Part shown: positions 32,496 through 41,953 of the stretch, one piece after another
How the letters are laid out: each line of letters begins with the position of its first letter
Numbering within the stretch: position 1 is the stretch's first letter
Assembly: GCA_021234155.1 (NCBI GenBank)
Contig: JAJEKV010000065.1
Location: 4,705,594 to 4,769,593 of the forward strand
Direction: 5' to 3'
DNA length: 64,000 nt
DNA from: Isoetes taiwanensis
Taxonomy: Eukaryota; Streptophyta; Lycopodiopsida; Isoetales; Isoetaceae
The notes under the pieces: model-generated
Databases searched by the model: none
What the model saw: the letters and a program-made list of their open reading frames with translations, nothing else
What the model was told of the DNA's origin: nothing
Made by a program: the position numbers and the translations under genes

Positions 32496-35400
32496 TATGG
32501 TTGTATATGGTTTTAATGTGTGCTCTTTCATTCAGGGAGCATGTGAGATGAGCAAAATGGAGCCAAGGAAGCCCAGCACAGGCCATTGCCCTAGGCTCCA
32601 ATGGAGGAAGATGGGTTGCTTGTTGTTGCACCCTTGCAACGAGACGGTATTTGCAGAGGCCATAATAATTGCAGTTGATCCTTTTGATAGTGTGAATGAT
32701 GAAAGGCTGGGAGATGATCATCTTGGAGTTGGCATTGTGAAGCTTCTTATCGAAGTTGATACAATCATGTCCCAGGGAAGCTCTAGTGATTGCATTGTGT
32801 GCTCTGGGTTGCTGGAGTCCCAAAGTCAGTTGAGATGGCCAATTAGATATATTACACACAAGAATGGTGATAGTCTGGAATGCCCTACTGAACTACATAC
32901 CCCAAGGCCCACCCAAGGTCATGTGGAAGATTTGGTGGTCGATGAGCATCATTTGATCACAAGGAAGAGACGCTATGTTTTTCATAAAAGGCAGCCAAGG
33001 GTGCCCAAGAGGCCTAGAAGTGACAAATATTTAGAAAGGATGGAAAGTATGGCCCCAACCAAAGAAAACCTAGAGGCAATTAGGGGACAAGAGTGTTGCA
33101 ACCTAGATTGCACAGTGCAGTACAGTGTGGATGACCTCGTGCAGATAAGGTCCCAATACATTGAACAGCTTCAAAAAGATAGGATTAATTTCATCTACTC
33201 CTTGTGTAGGAATTCCAGCTATGATGAAAACACAGGAAGGCTACTATATCAATTGAGGGGCATGAAGGTATGTATGAGAGCATTGAGATGGATTCTTGGG
33301 GTGAGCAAGTCTTCATTTTACAGATATCTTTGGGGCAGGTTAGAAAAGGGCACGGTTTGTTCCAACATGGTAATGCACTCACTTTGAAACCTAGAGCAAA
33401 TACTCTCAAGGCCATTGCAGTCTTGAGAGATTTGTGAGATACATGTCTCAATCTATGCCCCACAAGTCGAAGGTGAACGAGCACCTGCAGCGAGTGGTGC
33501 AAAGGGTGTTGCCACAACACTATATCCAAAAGGAGTGCCTTAAAGAGGTCAACTCCATCCTAGAAACCACTTGGAGGTAGGCCTCTTTCTCAATCACATT
33601 TTAGCAAGTTATGGAGCACTCACTTCTCAAACGTGAGTGTCCTGCAACACATGCCATTCTCAAAGTGCAACACTTGCATTCAACTCAAGGATACACTTGC
33701 ATCAACTGCAATAGAGAAAGAAAGAATGGCAATTAGGGAGCAATTTGCAGATCACCAAAGGGACCAAATATCATGTAGACAGTTGTATTGGCAGTGGAGA
33801 ACATTTTCTGAGATGCAGCCGGACAAATTTTTGTGTATAATTCATGATAAGATGGACCAACACAAGACTTTCTTGCCAAAGCTAGATCCTTTACCCAAGC
33901 GTTGTCAAAACGCTTTTCAGATGAAAGTAAGTCTGGCGGGTGTCTTAACACATGGTCATGGAACTGGAACATATGGTCATTTTGTGCTTGATCTATGGAG
34001 GGATGATCCAAACTTCCATGTGAGCTCTATTTTCAAGTGCTTGAGAACACTAGAGAAAGGATCGATAGAAGGGAGGAGGTATTCCCCTTCAAACCCATTT
34101 TGAGGCTTTGATGGATGATCAACCGCTTTGTTACCAAAGGCAGATAAAAAAGCTCACATCCAAGGTGTCTAGTGAATCAAGGAGGACTTGGGATGATTTC
34201 CCCTTACTTGAGAAACCACTGCCTGAGGAGCTATGTGTTCAATTGGACAACTTTTGGAAAGAAAACAAGAATAGATGGATGTTTGGGGCAATGTCATACT
34301 TGGACAAAGAAAGGGGAGTATTCAAAGTTGTGAAAGTGGGATTCATGATGGTTGGGCATACGCATGATGATATAGATGGATTCTTTAGAACTTTCTCCAC
34401 CAAGCTCAAGAGAGAAAACGTGACTAGTCTCCCTGAACTAATGGATGTGTTTGAGAGCTACATTGACCCCAACCCCCAGTTCAAGTTTTGGGTTAGGGAT
34501 GGAATACCAATCATGCAATATAAGTGGAGACCAGGTGACAAGTTGTGGATGCCTGTACAAGGAATCGAGTTGTGGCAAAGGGGTGCTGCTGGTGAAGTTC
34601 TCATTCCTAAAGGGCAGCCAAAACCACTACCTCCCTTCAAGACTGTCAAAGACTCTAGCCAACTAGTGAAGGGCATCAAGGATTACATAACGCACTGGGA
34701 TGATGTTTGAAATGGAAAGCACACCTCCACTCTTAAGAAAAATCAAATGGACTCCTTAATCAAGTACTGGGAGAAAGTTGTGACATGCTTAGAAACTGAA
34801 CAACCTTGTGGGAGGAAGCTAAGAGACGGGTTCTTGCCAGATCAAGATGGGAGGGTTCTCAAGGAGCAAGCACGTCTAAGAATGTTCACTTGGGTCCTAA
34901 CAAGGGTTCCAAGGTTTGTGGGAAGTAAGGCCTCAAAGCCGAAGTGGTTTGATCTTCCTGAGTGGGATCCCTTTGAGGACATCAAGGAAGGATACTTTGT
35001 GCTAGTAAGGCCTGATGATGAGGACTGTCCAATATGGTTAGGGGTGGCACTCTCTGATGTAACCACCACTATGCCTGATGGAGAGGAGTTGCGTCCTGGA
35101 TTCCAAATTCAATATTGGGAGCCCATTGGGAGACACAAGAAGGGCAACTTGAAGGAGCAATACACCGACTGCTGGGAGAAGAAGTGGAGGGCAAATTATG
35201 CTGATCCTCAAAGGAGGGAATTGGTGGAGTGTGTGGTATGGTCATATCCAAGTTCTCACACTGCAAAGGACAACACACACAAGATCCCAAAAAGGGAGAT
35301 GGACAAAGCCATGAGCAACCTCCATGCTATATCATTGTATGAGGGTAGATAATATTGAGAAGCTTGAAAACTTTCTCAACTAGTGGTTTGTAAAATTTAT

Positions 35401-35523
35401 GAGGAAAACAAGTAACCCAATTCTTTGTGTGTGATGTGTAATTCTATTCAAGCAATCAATTCCAAAAAAAAATTTATGGGGTGTGAGTCCCATTTTCAGT
35501 CCGAGTCCCAAAATTCAAGATTT

Positions 35524-35548
35524 GTCCCACTTTAATTAAATACGACTT
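35524..35548 (-). repeat. right terminal inverted repeat of C
   Basis: Exact reverse complement of 22849-22873, followed by the second AGAT copy (35549-35552). Two TGAGTCCC / CGAGTCCC motifs lie just inside it. Confidence 0.95.
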
Positions 35549-36095
35549 AGATGAGAATATCATCTAGAAATACCTCTACAAACTTGTCCAAATGCTCTGA
35601 GAATATCTGATTCATTAACCGCATAAATATTGCGGGAGCATTTGTAAGACCAAACGACATAACTAGAAATTCATAATGGCCTTGATGAGTTCTGAATGCA
35701 GTTTTAATTTCGTCCCCCTCTCGAATCTTAATCTGATGATATCCGCTTTGGAGGTCTATCTTAATGAACCATTTTGCTCCCCCAAGATGATCCAGAATAT
35801 CATCGACTCTAGGTAAAGGATATCTATCTGTTATAGTTGCTTTTTTAAGCGCCCGGTAATCTATGCACATGCGCATAGTACCGTCTTTTTTCTTAACGAG
35901 CAATACGGGACTCGCAAAAGGTGATTTACTTGGGCATACAAAACCTTTGCTTAATAACTCTTTCACTTGCTTTTTAACCTCTTCAAGTTCTAGAGGACTT
36001 AATCGATAGGGGGCACGAGCCATGGGCTTAATAATCCCAGGTTCAAGTTCAATTTCATGCTCCACCCCCAGCGAAGGTGGTGGCTTCTCGGGCAA
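35549..36095 (-). pseudogene. D pol, 5' half: reverse transcriptase
   Basis: The frame reads [36 protein letters not shown], a palm motif in [15 protein letters not shown], and [11 protein letters not shown], where the FLDD box is the catalytic centre. The frame is broken directly after ILI by transposon C and resumes at 22848. Upstream protease and gag sequences are disrupted (36322-35999 lies in another frame). Confidence 0.88.
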
Positions 36096-36346
36096 CTCTC
36101 ACCGAAAGTATTCAACAGGCCTTTCAGTCTTTGATCTACTTCGGGATTTACCCCAGTATTAACAACTAGTGAGTTACACAATTTGACAATCAAATCATTA
36201 TTCCTCAAATACATCAAAGAAAGAGCATTTGTATTAACTTTGAAAACCTTTTTAGCCTGAATGGCTGACATAAGTTTACCAAACTCCACATCCCTGGAGC
36301 GTTGGAACTGCCCCAGCCACAAGTAGAAACTTTTCTACTGCATTAC

Positions 36347-36769
36347 TTAAACGAAGTTTCTGAGCATTGCCTTTAGCAGCCCACTTTGCAAATTCTCTTG
36401 CATCAACCCTAGGGTATTTCTGAACTTGGTTTGTTCAGTTCTTATCTCATTCAGTTCCCTAGACAAACGATTGATATGACTCTCATTATCGTCAGGTAAG
36501 TTTTCACTTACCGGACCCTGCTCAGTACTTGCTCCCTGAGCATTCTCGGCATTACCAATATCAGCATTAGTTGCATCTGCAACAGTTATATGGACATCAC
36601 CTACAGGAGCAACTGCTACAGAAGCAGCATCTGAGGGTGCTCCGCTATCAAACTCGAACTCGGCCAGTTCATCATCCAGATGAACGTCCTCGAGGGCGGG
36701 TATTATGCCCTCCTCGAGCGGATGCACTTCTAAAAATCCGTCAATAGGTCCTGCTGATACATCTGGCAT
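36347..36769 (-). pseudogene. D gag-like amino-terminal frame
   Basis: About 140 codons beginning shortly after the primer-binding site. Acidic and Ala-rich at first, then a coiled-coil-like stretch (HINRLSRELNEIRTEQTKF). The downstream gag domain is missing, apparently by internal deletion. Confidence 0.6.
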
Positions 36770-36784
36770 AGGTTCAGCTATGCT

Positions 36785-36796
36785 GCTCTGATACCA
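36785..36796 (-). promoter_or_regulatory. primer-binding site of D
   Basis: TGGTATCAGAGC on the minus strand, one base from the LTR edge at 36798. Confidence 0.88.
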
Positions 36797-36797
36797 C

Positions 36798-37813
36798 TGT
36801 CACGGTTTAATTCAGTCTGACCAAATTTTTCCAGCTTGGGATGAGCCAATCAACTGCCGCCCACACCACGGATCCCGGATCTTCCTCATTGGTTAGTGAT
36901 GCGCTGGCCCCAGCCGATGTTTCAACACCGGATGTTACCAAAACCACAGATGATCGGTTCTTTTCAGCAATTCCCCTAAGCTGTTACCAGATCATCCGTA
37001 CAGAAATCCAATTGGTACCACAGAAAGGCTTGGTCTAATCTATGGCTACAATAGCATAATCGCCCTGCCAAACTGAGCTTCACAACCAAGTTTCGATCCA
37101 AACAGGGATCTAGAACTTCAGAATTGTTTCTTTCTCAAAAGCCAAACTTCGATTTATCCCTGGCCAATTCGCCCTCCAGGTTTTATAAACCCATAACTAG
37201 AGCTAACTGCAGTTCTACTGAGCCAAATCCGACCCACCTGGGTCAAAATCCGATTCCAATCAGAGTCACGACTGCAGATTCAACATATCTGCCATCGTCG
37301 ACCTGTTACAGATCATCCCAATCTGTTCTTCAACAGGTTTTTGCCCCAACGAACCAAAACATGCCACACGTCTTTAAACATTAACATTTAACAATGTTAA
37401 CTTATATTATCTTTAAACATTAACATTTTAACAATGTTAACTTATATTATTTCTCATAAATAACAATATTAACACCCCTAGTGCTAATAACCAACACTAG
37501 TACCCTTGATGTGAACTTGTAACACCACCTGCTCACTAATATTAACGTTACGTGACTATTGGCAACCATTGGGATCACATGCCTTGCTTCCGCAACTAAT
37601 ATTATTAACTAATATTAATGCCCTAGTGACCAATATTGGTCCCTAGCCATCTTTTCTCCCTTATTCTGTATTTCGTCACCATAAACTGATTACAGTCAAC
37701 ATGGCAGCCCATTAATCACAACGACCTGGCAATTGTAATTAACAGTACCACCATGCTCATGGACGTCCGTCAAGGGTCCAATTCCGGCTATAGCCTTGGG
37801 AGCACCTGTAACA
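36798..37813 (-). repeat. 5' LTR of D
   Basis: A 1016-bp LTR with TGTTACA at its minus-strand start (37813) and GTGACA at its end. It is similar to 19890-20724. A short local duplication (TTTAAACATTAACATT repeated near 37373-37437) distinguishes it from the other LTR. It ends about 500-600 bases before the C2-domain gene. Confidence 0.88.
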
Positions 37814-38423
37814 GCTAAGATGACAATATTAGCTTAATTATTTAATACAAGAAATTTATCGTGGCGGCATTTCTCTCCCCGATTACTCGGTGAAGACGAA
37901 TTTGTATATCTTTAGAATAGTGCAAAACATGTTCTTGGACTTAATAGTGAAGAATTTGTGTGGGAAGGTTAGGTTTTGCTCGAGAATGATGAGAAATAAA
38001 CATATACACATGAATTGAGATGCCTTAATCCTAATTCTGTGAAGATTTTGGCACCCAGATCTCTTAGTAGTTGAGGGCGTTTATGGTTCTTGCACAGATT
38101 ATGGTTTTTCGAGAGCAATTCCCACCATAGCCAGCAGCTCCCAAGCCCCTTTTCCTATTTAATGCATCCCGATATTCTTCCAGGCATTTCTAGCCTCGCC
38201 CATTTGATTTTCCTATTCATTTTCTGAATCATTCCGGTCAATCCTTCTAAACCCCTACAAATTCTTAACTAAACTAACTCGCATATTTCTTCCATACCCA
38301 CCAGCCGGATCAGCAGTGGCGACCATTCAATCTGGTCTCTACAGGCGACAGATTCCTAGACCTCGCTCCAGAACAGCTCCAGAGCCAGATTCGTGCTGCT
38401 GCGAAAATTTGTATCGGATTCTG
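37814..38423 (+). promoter_or_regulatory. upstream region of the C2-domain gene
   Basis: The frame of the C2 gene stays open upstream of its first ATG (38424) to about 38220, so the true start may lie in an upstream exon that I could not find. No convincing TATA box. Confidence 0.4.
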
Positions 38424-39299
38424 ATGGCCAGAATGAAAAATGGGCACATTAAAGCTCCGCCCAAGAGGCGAAATATAGAGATGGTTATAATCTCTGCTCA
38501 GGATCTAAAAGATATGCGAAATCGTAGAAAAATGCACACATTTGCAACGGTTTACTGCCCAAGAAGCCAGAAAGTAAGCCCCAGAGTGGATTCAGAAGGG
38601 GGCACAAGTCCGACTTGGAATGAAAAAATAGTTCTCAGTATCGAAGAATCTTACCTCCGTGAAGAAAGTGGCCAGCTTACAATCGATCTTTATTGCAGAG
38701 GTACCATCCGCGATAAGCTTGTGGGCGCTATTCTTGCTAATGCTTTGAAACCAGGCAGAGGCTTGAATAAATTTCCTGCCACTTCCCATTTGGTTTTCCG
38801 TCCCACCGGAGATCTTCAAGGGATTCTCAATGTCTGCATTCCTCCTAGTGGGAAATTTCATGATAAAATTGATTTGTCTTTCAAGAATTCTGAGAGCGAA
38901 ATGGTCGATGATATTCCCCCTTTCCAAGCTCCGGTTGAAGCCGGCAGTAGTTGTGGATTTGAAGAAGATGAGGATTTGCCTATGGAGGAAGATCATTTTA
39001 CTCCAGAGAAATCCCCAAGCCCAGAAAAATCCCCTGTTTCTTTTCATGATTTAAGCCCAGAGAAAAAATCTCCTATTTCTGATCCTCGTTTAAGCCCACA
39101 AAGATCCCCAGTTGATTTTCATGATTTAAGCCCAGAGAAAAAATTCCCTGTTTCCGATCATCGTTTAAGCCCACAAAGATCCCCTGTTTCTGCTCATGAT
39201 TTAAGCCCAAAGAAAAAATCCTTTCAAATCTATGAATTTGTAGCCTGCACCTCTGCCACCTACAATACGAAAGCCTTTCCGGTAAAAACTTCATTATAA
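38424..39299 (+). CDS. C2-domain protein with Ser/Pro-rich repeat tail
   Basis: A single exon of about 291 codons from the first ATG. Residues about 14-130 form a C2 domain: RRNIEMVIISAQDLKDM, FATVYCP, SPTWNEKIVLSI, LTIDLYCRG, LVGAILANAL. This order fits plant SRC2/BAP-like C2 proteins, which bind membranes, often with calcium, in stress signalling. The loop acidic residues are few (the DLKDM loop but no obvious second DxD), so calcium binding is doubtful. The tail has SPEKSP-type motifs and two 25-residue repeats, possible targets of proline-directed kinases. It appears intact and is not part of a transposon. Its function beyond the C2 domain is unknown. Confidence 0.8.
   Translation: MARMKNGHIKAPPKRRNIEMVIISAQDLKDMRNRRKMHTFATVYCPRSQKVSPRVDSEGGTSPTWNEKIVLSIEESYLREESGQLTIDLYCRGTIRDKLVGAILANALKPGRGLNKFPATSHLVFRPTGDLQGILNVCIPPSGKFHDKIDLSFKNSESEMVDDIPPFQAPVEAGSSCGFEEDEDLPMEEDHFTPEKSPSPEKSPVSFHDLSPEKKSPISDPRLSPQRSPVDFHDLSPEKKFPVSDHRLSPQRSPVSAHDLSPKKKSFQIYEFVACTSATYNTKAFPVKTSL
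39051..39200 (+). repeat. 75-bp coding repeat in the C2 gene, two copies
   Basis: Copies 39051-39125 and 39126-39200, both starting TTAAGCCCAGAGAAAAAA, encode LSPEKK...RLSPQRSPV twice. The multiple of three keeps the frame. Confidence 0.85.
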
Positions 39300-39495
39300 C
39301 AGAATTCTCCAAGTGTTATTGCCACCGAGATGCTTTGACAAAAATGGAAAATTACAAACTCAATTATATATGTTGTGATAATTTTAGAATAGCTAACTTT
39401 AGCCCTTTTGGTTCATTTTATAATGGCTAACATGCCCTTACATACCCTTGGCGATGTGCGATGGTATTTGTATGTATAACATATAAATACGTGGA
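39300..39495 (-). repeat. fragment of a TGTGACG-type LTR
   Basis: On the minus strand an LTR start TGTGACGTTCCACG reads leftward from about 39495, after purine-rich AAGGAAGGA. The inner portion fades into the 3' flank of the C2 gene, so most of the LTR is gone or the boundary is unclear. Confidence 0.5.
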
Positions 39496-39786
39496 ACGTC
39501 ACATCCTTCCTTGAAATAATGTTGTCCTCAGCATTGAGATGGTGCAGTTTAAGCTGAAGGGAGAATTAGATTATAAAAGAGAAGTTTACTAAAGTAGGTA
39601 ATACCAAAGGTATATCAATCATACATGATCATTGTCTCGGACCATAGTCCATCATAACAGAGCACTCAAACACATAACATCAGAAAACAAGAAGTGTCCA
39701 ATCGGGCAGACACATGGGAGGATGGAAGATGGGAGTAATGATTGGGAGTCGTTTCTCATTTAAAAAATCCAACAGGAAGAAATGCT

Positions 39787-40527
39787 CTAGTTATATTGTA
39801 CAGATCCTGGAGAAGCTAGATGATAGGCCGTGCTCATGGACAGCTTCGTTTGGATCGTCGCAAAAAGGTCCTGCCAAAAGGCACTCATGAACTTCGGGTC
39901 TCTGTCGGAGATGATCTCTCTCGGCATACCATGGAGCCTAAAGATTTCCTTTGTGAAGAGAGCCGCTGCATCCAAGGCTGTGTCAGTGGTCCTGCAAGGC
40001 ACAAAGTGTGCCATCTTCGACAGCTTGTCGACCACAACCATCAGGGCATCTTTTCCTCTTGCTGTCCTCGGGAGCCCTGTTATGAAGTCCATACTGATGA
40101 CTTCCCACTTAGCGTTCGACACCGCTAATGGTTCCAATGCTCCTGGAATTCGAAGCTGCTCTGCCTTCGTCTGCTGACACAGCTGACACTCTTTGATGTA
40201 GCAAGCTATCTGCTTCTTCATCCCTGGCCAATAATAACTGGTGCGCACTTTGAAAGATGTCTTCATAAATCCTGCGTGGCCAGCTATTGGACTGTTGTGG
40301 GTGTCGTGGAGAATCAACTTCCTCACTCCTGATGATTCAGGCACACACAACTTATTCTTATGGTACAAAAGATTACCTTCCTTCTTAAAATTCTTGAAGG
40401 TCTCCCTCTCCTTATCTGTTCTTGCCTCTTTGCACATGCTCGCCCACACTTCCTTGAAGTCTGCATCTGTCGGCAAGGTTTCTTCGATCTTCCTTCCGAA
40501 CTCGCTGGTGAGCGTCGAGATTGTCAC
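39787..40527 (-). pseudogene. gypsy integrase fragment
   Basis: Contains an HHCC zinc-binding module (GHAGF...CYIKECQLCQQTK) and an integrase core with ISMDFITGLPRTARG and IISDRDPKFMSAFW, the first two catalytic aspartates. The frame ends just after STAYH, before the conserved glutamate. The fragment lacks reverse transcriptase and its 3' end. It is oriented toward the LTR fragment at 39495 and probably belongs to the same element. Confidence 0.85.
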
Positions 40528-41953
40528 TGTTGGAAAACGGAAACTGCCCTGATCTTCCGTTTTTATTCACAATACCAAATTTGATCAGAATAAAATGAAA
40601 TCAATACCACAAGCTCGACGCAAGAAGAAGTTATTCCCTGACCCTTTCTATCTCCGTGCTCATTTTTGGCCGAGTTTCTAATTTCCATGACCTTAGATTT
40701 GTGAAAGTAGAGATATGACGGTGCAAAATAAGGCACATCAGATTTTGATGACATGGAAATTACACATGGATAGACTAGAATTGCAAGGAAGTGTAGGCCC
40801 ATTACGTCCCCAAAATATCTCTTTCCTAAGATTTGGGCGTAGGTGGGCCGGAAAAAGGGGGATTCCAAATTTTTTTCTCTATGGTCTGAGGCGTTCTTCT
40901 TTTTTGTGGTTGCTCTTCATGGTCGGAAATAGCAGGACTTGGCTTCACGGGGGCTACTAAGAACAGCTCGATGGAGGCGCCTGGACGGCCTGGCTCTGCC
41001 CAAATGGGCCTGCGATGACATGTTCGGCGGCTTCTTGTTTCTTCTTGCTTCTGATTTTGGAGGGCAACTCCACCTTCACCTATTTCGGTTCTTCCCCTGT
41101 CTTCCCGATTGCAGATGGATCAGTTGGATGCACAGAATGTGGAAGCCGCTTTTGCTTGCTGCTTTTGCCATGAAGATTTTTGTTTTAGGAAGCAGAGAAT
41201 GAGGAATGGTTTTAGGTAGCGGAGAGGTTTCTTGAGCAAGTAGAGAGCCCTCTTATATCATCTTCGGCGCTTCGTTCCACTGGCCTGTGGATTTGGATTT
41301 GGGCTTTGGACTGGACTTTCGATTTGCTTGTAACAGATTGTGCAGCTTCTGCCGGCTTCTGGTCTGGTTGCAAAAACAATTTCTTGCGTGGCAATGGTTC
41401 ATGACACTGTATTTCCCATCGCAAACGTATTTTTATACGTGTATATATATGTGGTGTATGGGGAGCGTTGTGCTATACAGGGGTGTGAGGTGTAAAATCC
41501 CATGCCCTTGATTTAGCATATTCTCACGATTATGCCTTTATTCAATGCACAAAAAAAAAACATTAACACTTGAATGTGCTAATAAAAAATTCAGTCGATC
41601 AATCAATGTAGATTGAAGACCTTCATACAAAATGCATTGCCATACCTACCTTGCTACTCAAGGTGGACAAGAGTTTAGAGTAAATTCAAGTATGTTAGCA
41701 TATTGGAATATTACGGCAGCAAGCCGCACATGTGCACATTTCAAAGATTGCGGGAACCCCGAAAACGTTTTTCCCTTCCCTGTCCTTTGAGAGCCTTGCC
41801 TCCCACATCAACCACCTTGGCCATGGCTATGGCGATCCGTCCCACAATGGTTTCGCCGGATTCGTAAGGGATTCTTGGACAGGCGCTTCCTCATCTTATT
41901 GGGTTCTTTTTTTTTTTTTGTTGCTGCTCATTTTTTTTCCTTGAATCGCCCAC
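40528..41953 (+). promoter_or_regulatory. intergenic and upstream region of the CCCH gene
   Basis: Several short open frames on both strands have no recognisable motif. TATATATGTGG occurs near 41443. A T-rich stretch (41909-41940) directly precedes the ATG at 41954 and may be the 5' leader. Confidence 0.4.

Larger units (their letters stand above)
29069..35352 (+). pseudogene. DUF7869-like transposase gene of C
   Basis: First exon (29069-29371, possibly with a short intron) encodes a domain ending TLGEAAGSVIQWPKELL, like the DUF8039-type segment of other plant transposons. A second such domain follows the 3' splice site at 32535 (HLGVGIVKLL...LRWPIRYI). Then come LGVSKSSFYRYLW, an intron (33577-33604), SKCNTCIQLKD, IIHDKMDQHKTFLPKL, LCVQLDNFWKENKNRW, MMVGHTHDDIDGFF, and a carboxy-terminal chromo/tudor-like part (FQIQYWEP). 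The D-x-MDQ, QLDN-x4-KN and GHTHDDID blocks match the DUF7869 family, believed to be RNase-H-fold transposases. Frame changes near 33390-33430 and 34070 and a stop at 34708-34710 make this copy inactive. The intron 29372-32535 holds a tandem repeat and palindromes; further exons inside it cannot be excluded. Confidence 0.75.
22849..35548 (+). mobile_element. DNA transposon C, 12.7 kb, with ParB-like/FCP1-like gene and palindrome array
   Basis: Bounded by perfect 25-bp inverted ends (22849-22873, 35524-35548) that start AAGTCGTATTTAATTAAA, with AGAT on both sides. It sits inside the reverse-transcriptase gene of D, and the pol frame is in phase across the insertion. Two genes diverge from about 28.9-29.07 kb: a DUF7869-like transposase on plus and a long ParB-like/FCP1-like gene on minus. 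More than twenty copies of a 22-24-bp palindrome lie in introns and flanks. Subterminal GGGACTC motifs occur near both ends. I know of no named transposon with this gene combination, but I could not search. Confidence 0.9.
19890..37813 (-). mobile_element. Ty3/gypsy element D, split by transposon C
   Basis: Direct LTR copies lie at 36798-37813 and about 19890-20724, with a primer-binding site at 36785-36796 and a polypurine tract at 20725-20745, all on the minus strand. Between them lie a gag-like frame, reverse transcriptase, RNase H, a zinc-binding HHCC module and integrase. Order RT-RNase H-integrase identifies Ty3/gypsy. The reverse-transcriptase gene is cut by transposon C at 22848/35549. 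The protease region appears deleted, and the outer ~100 bases of the left LTR are missing. Confidence 0.88.
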
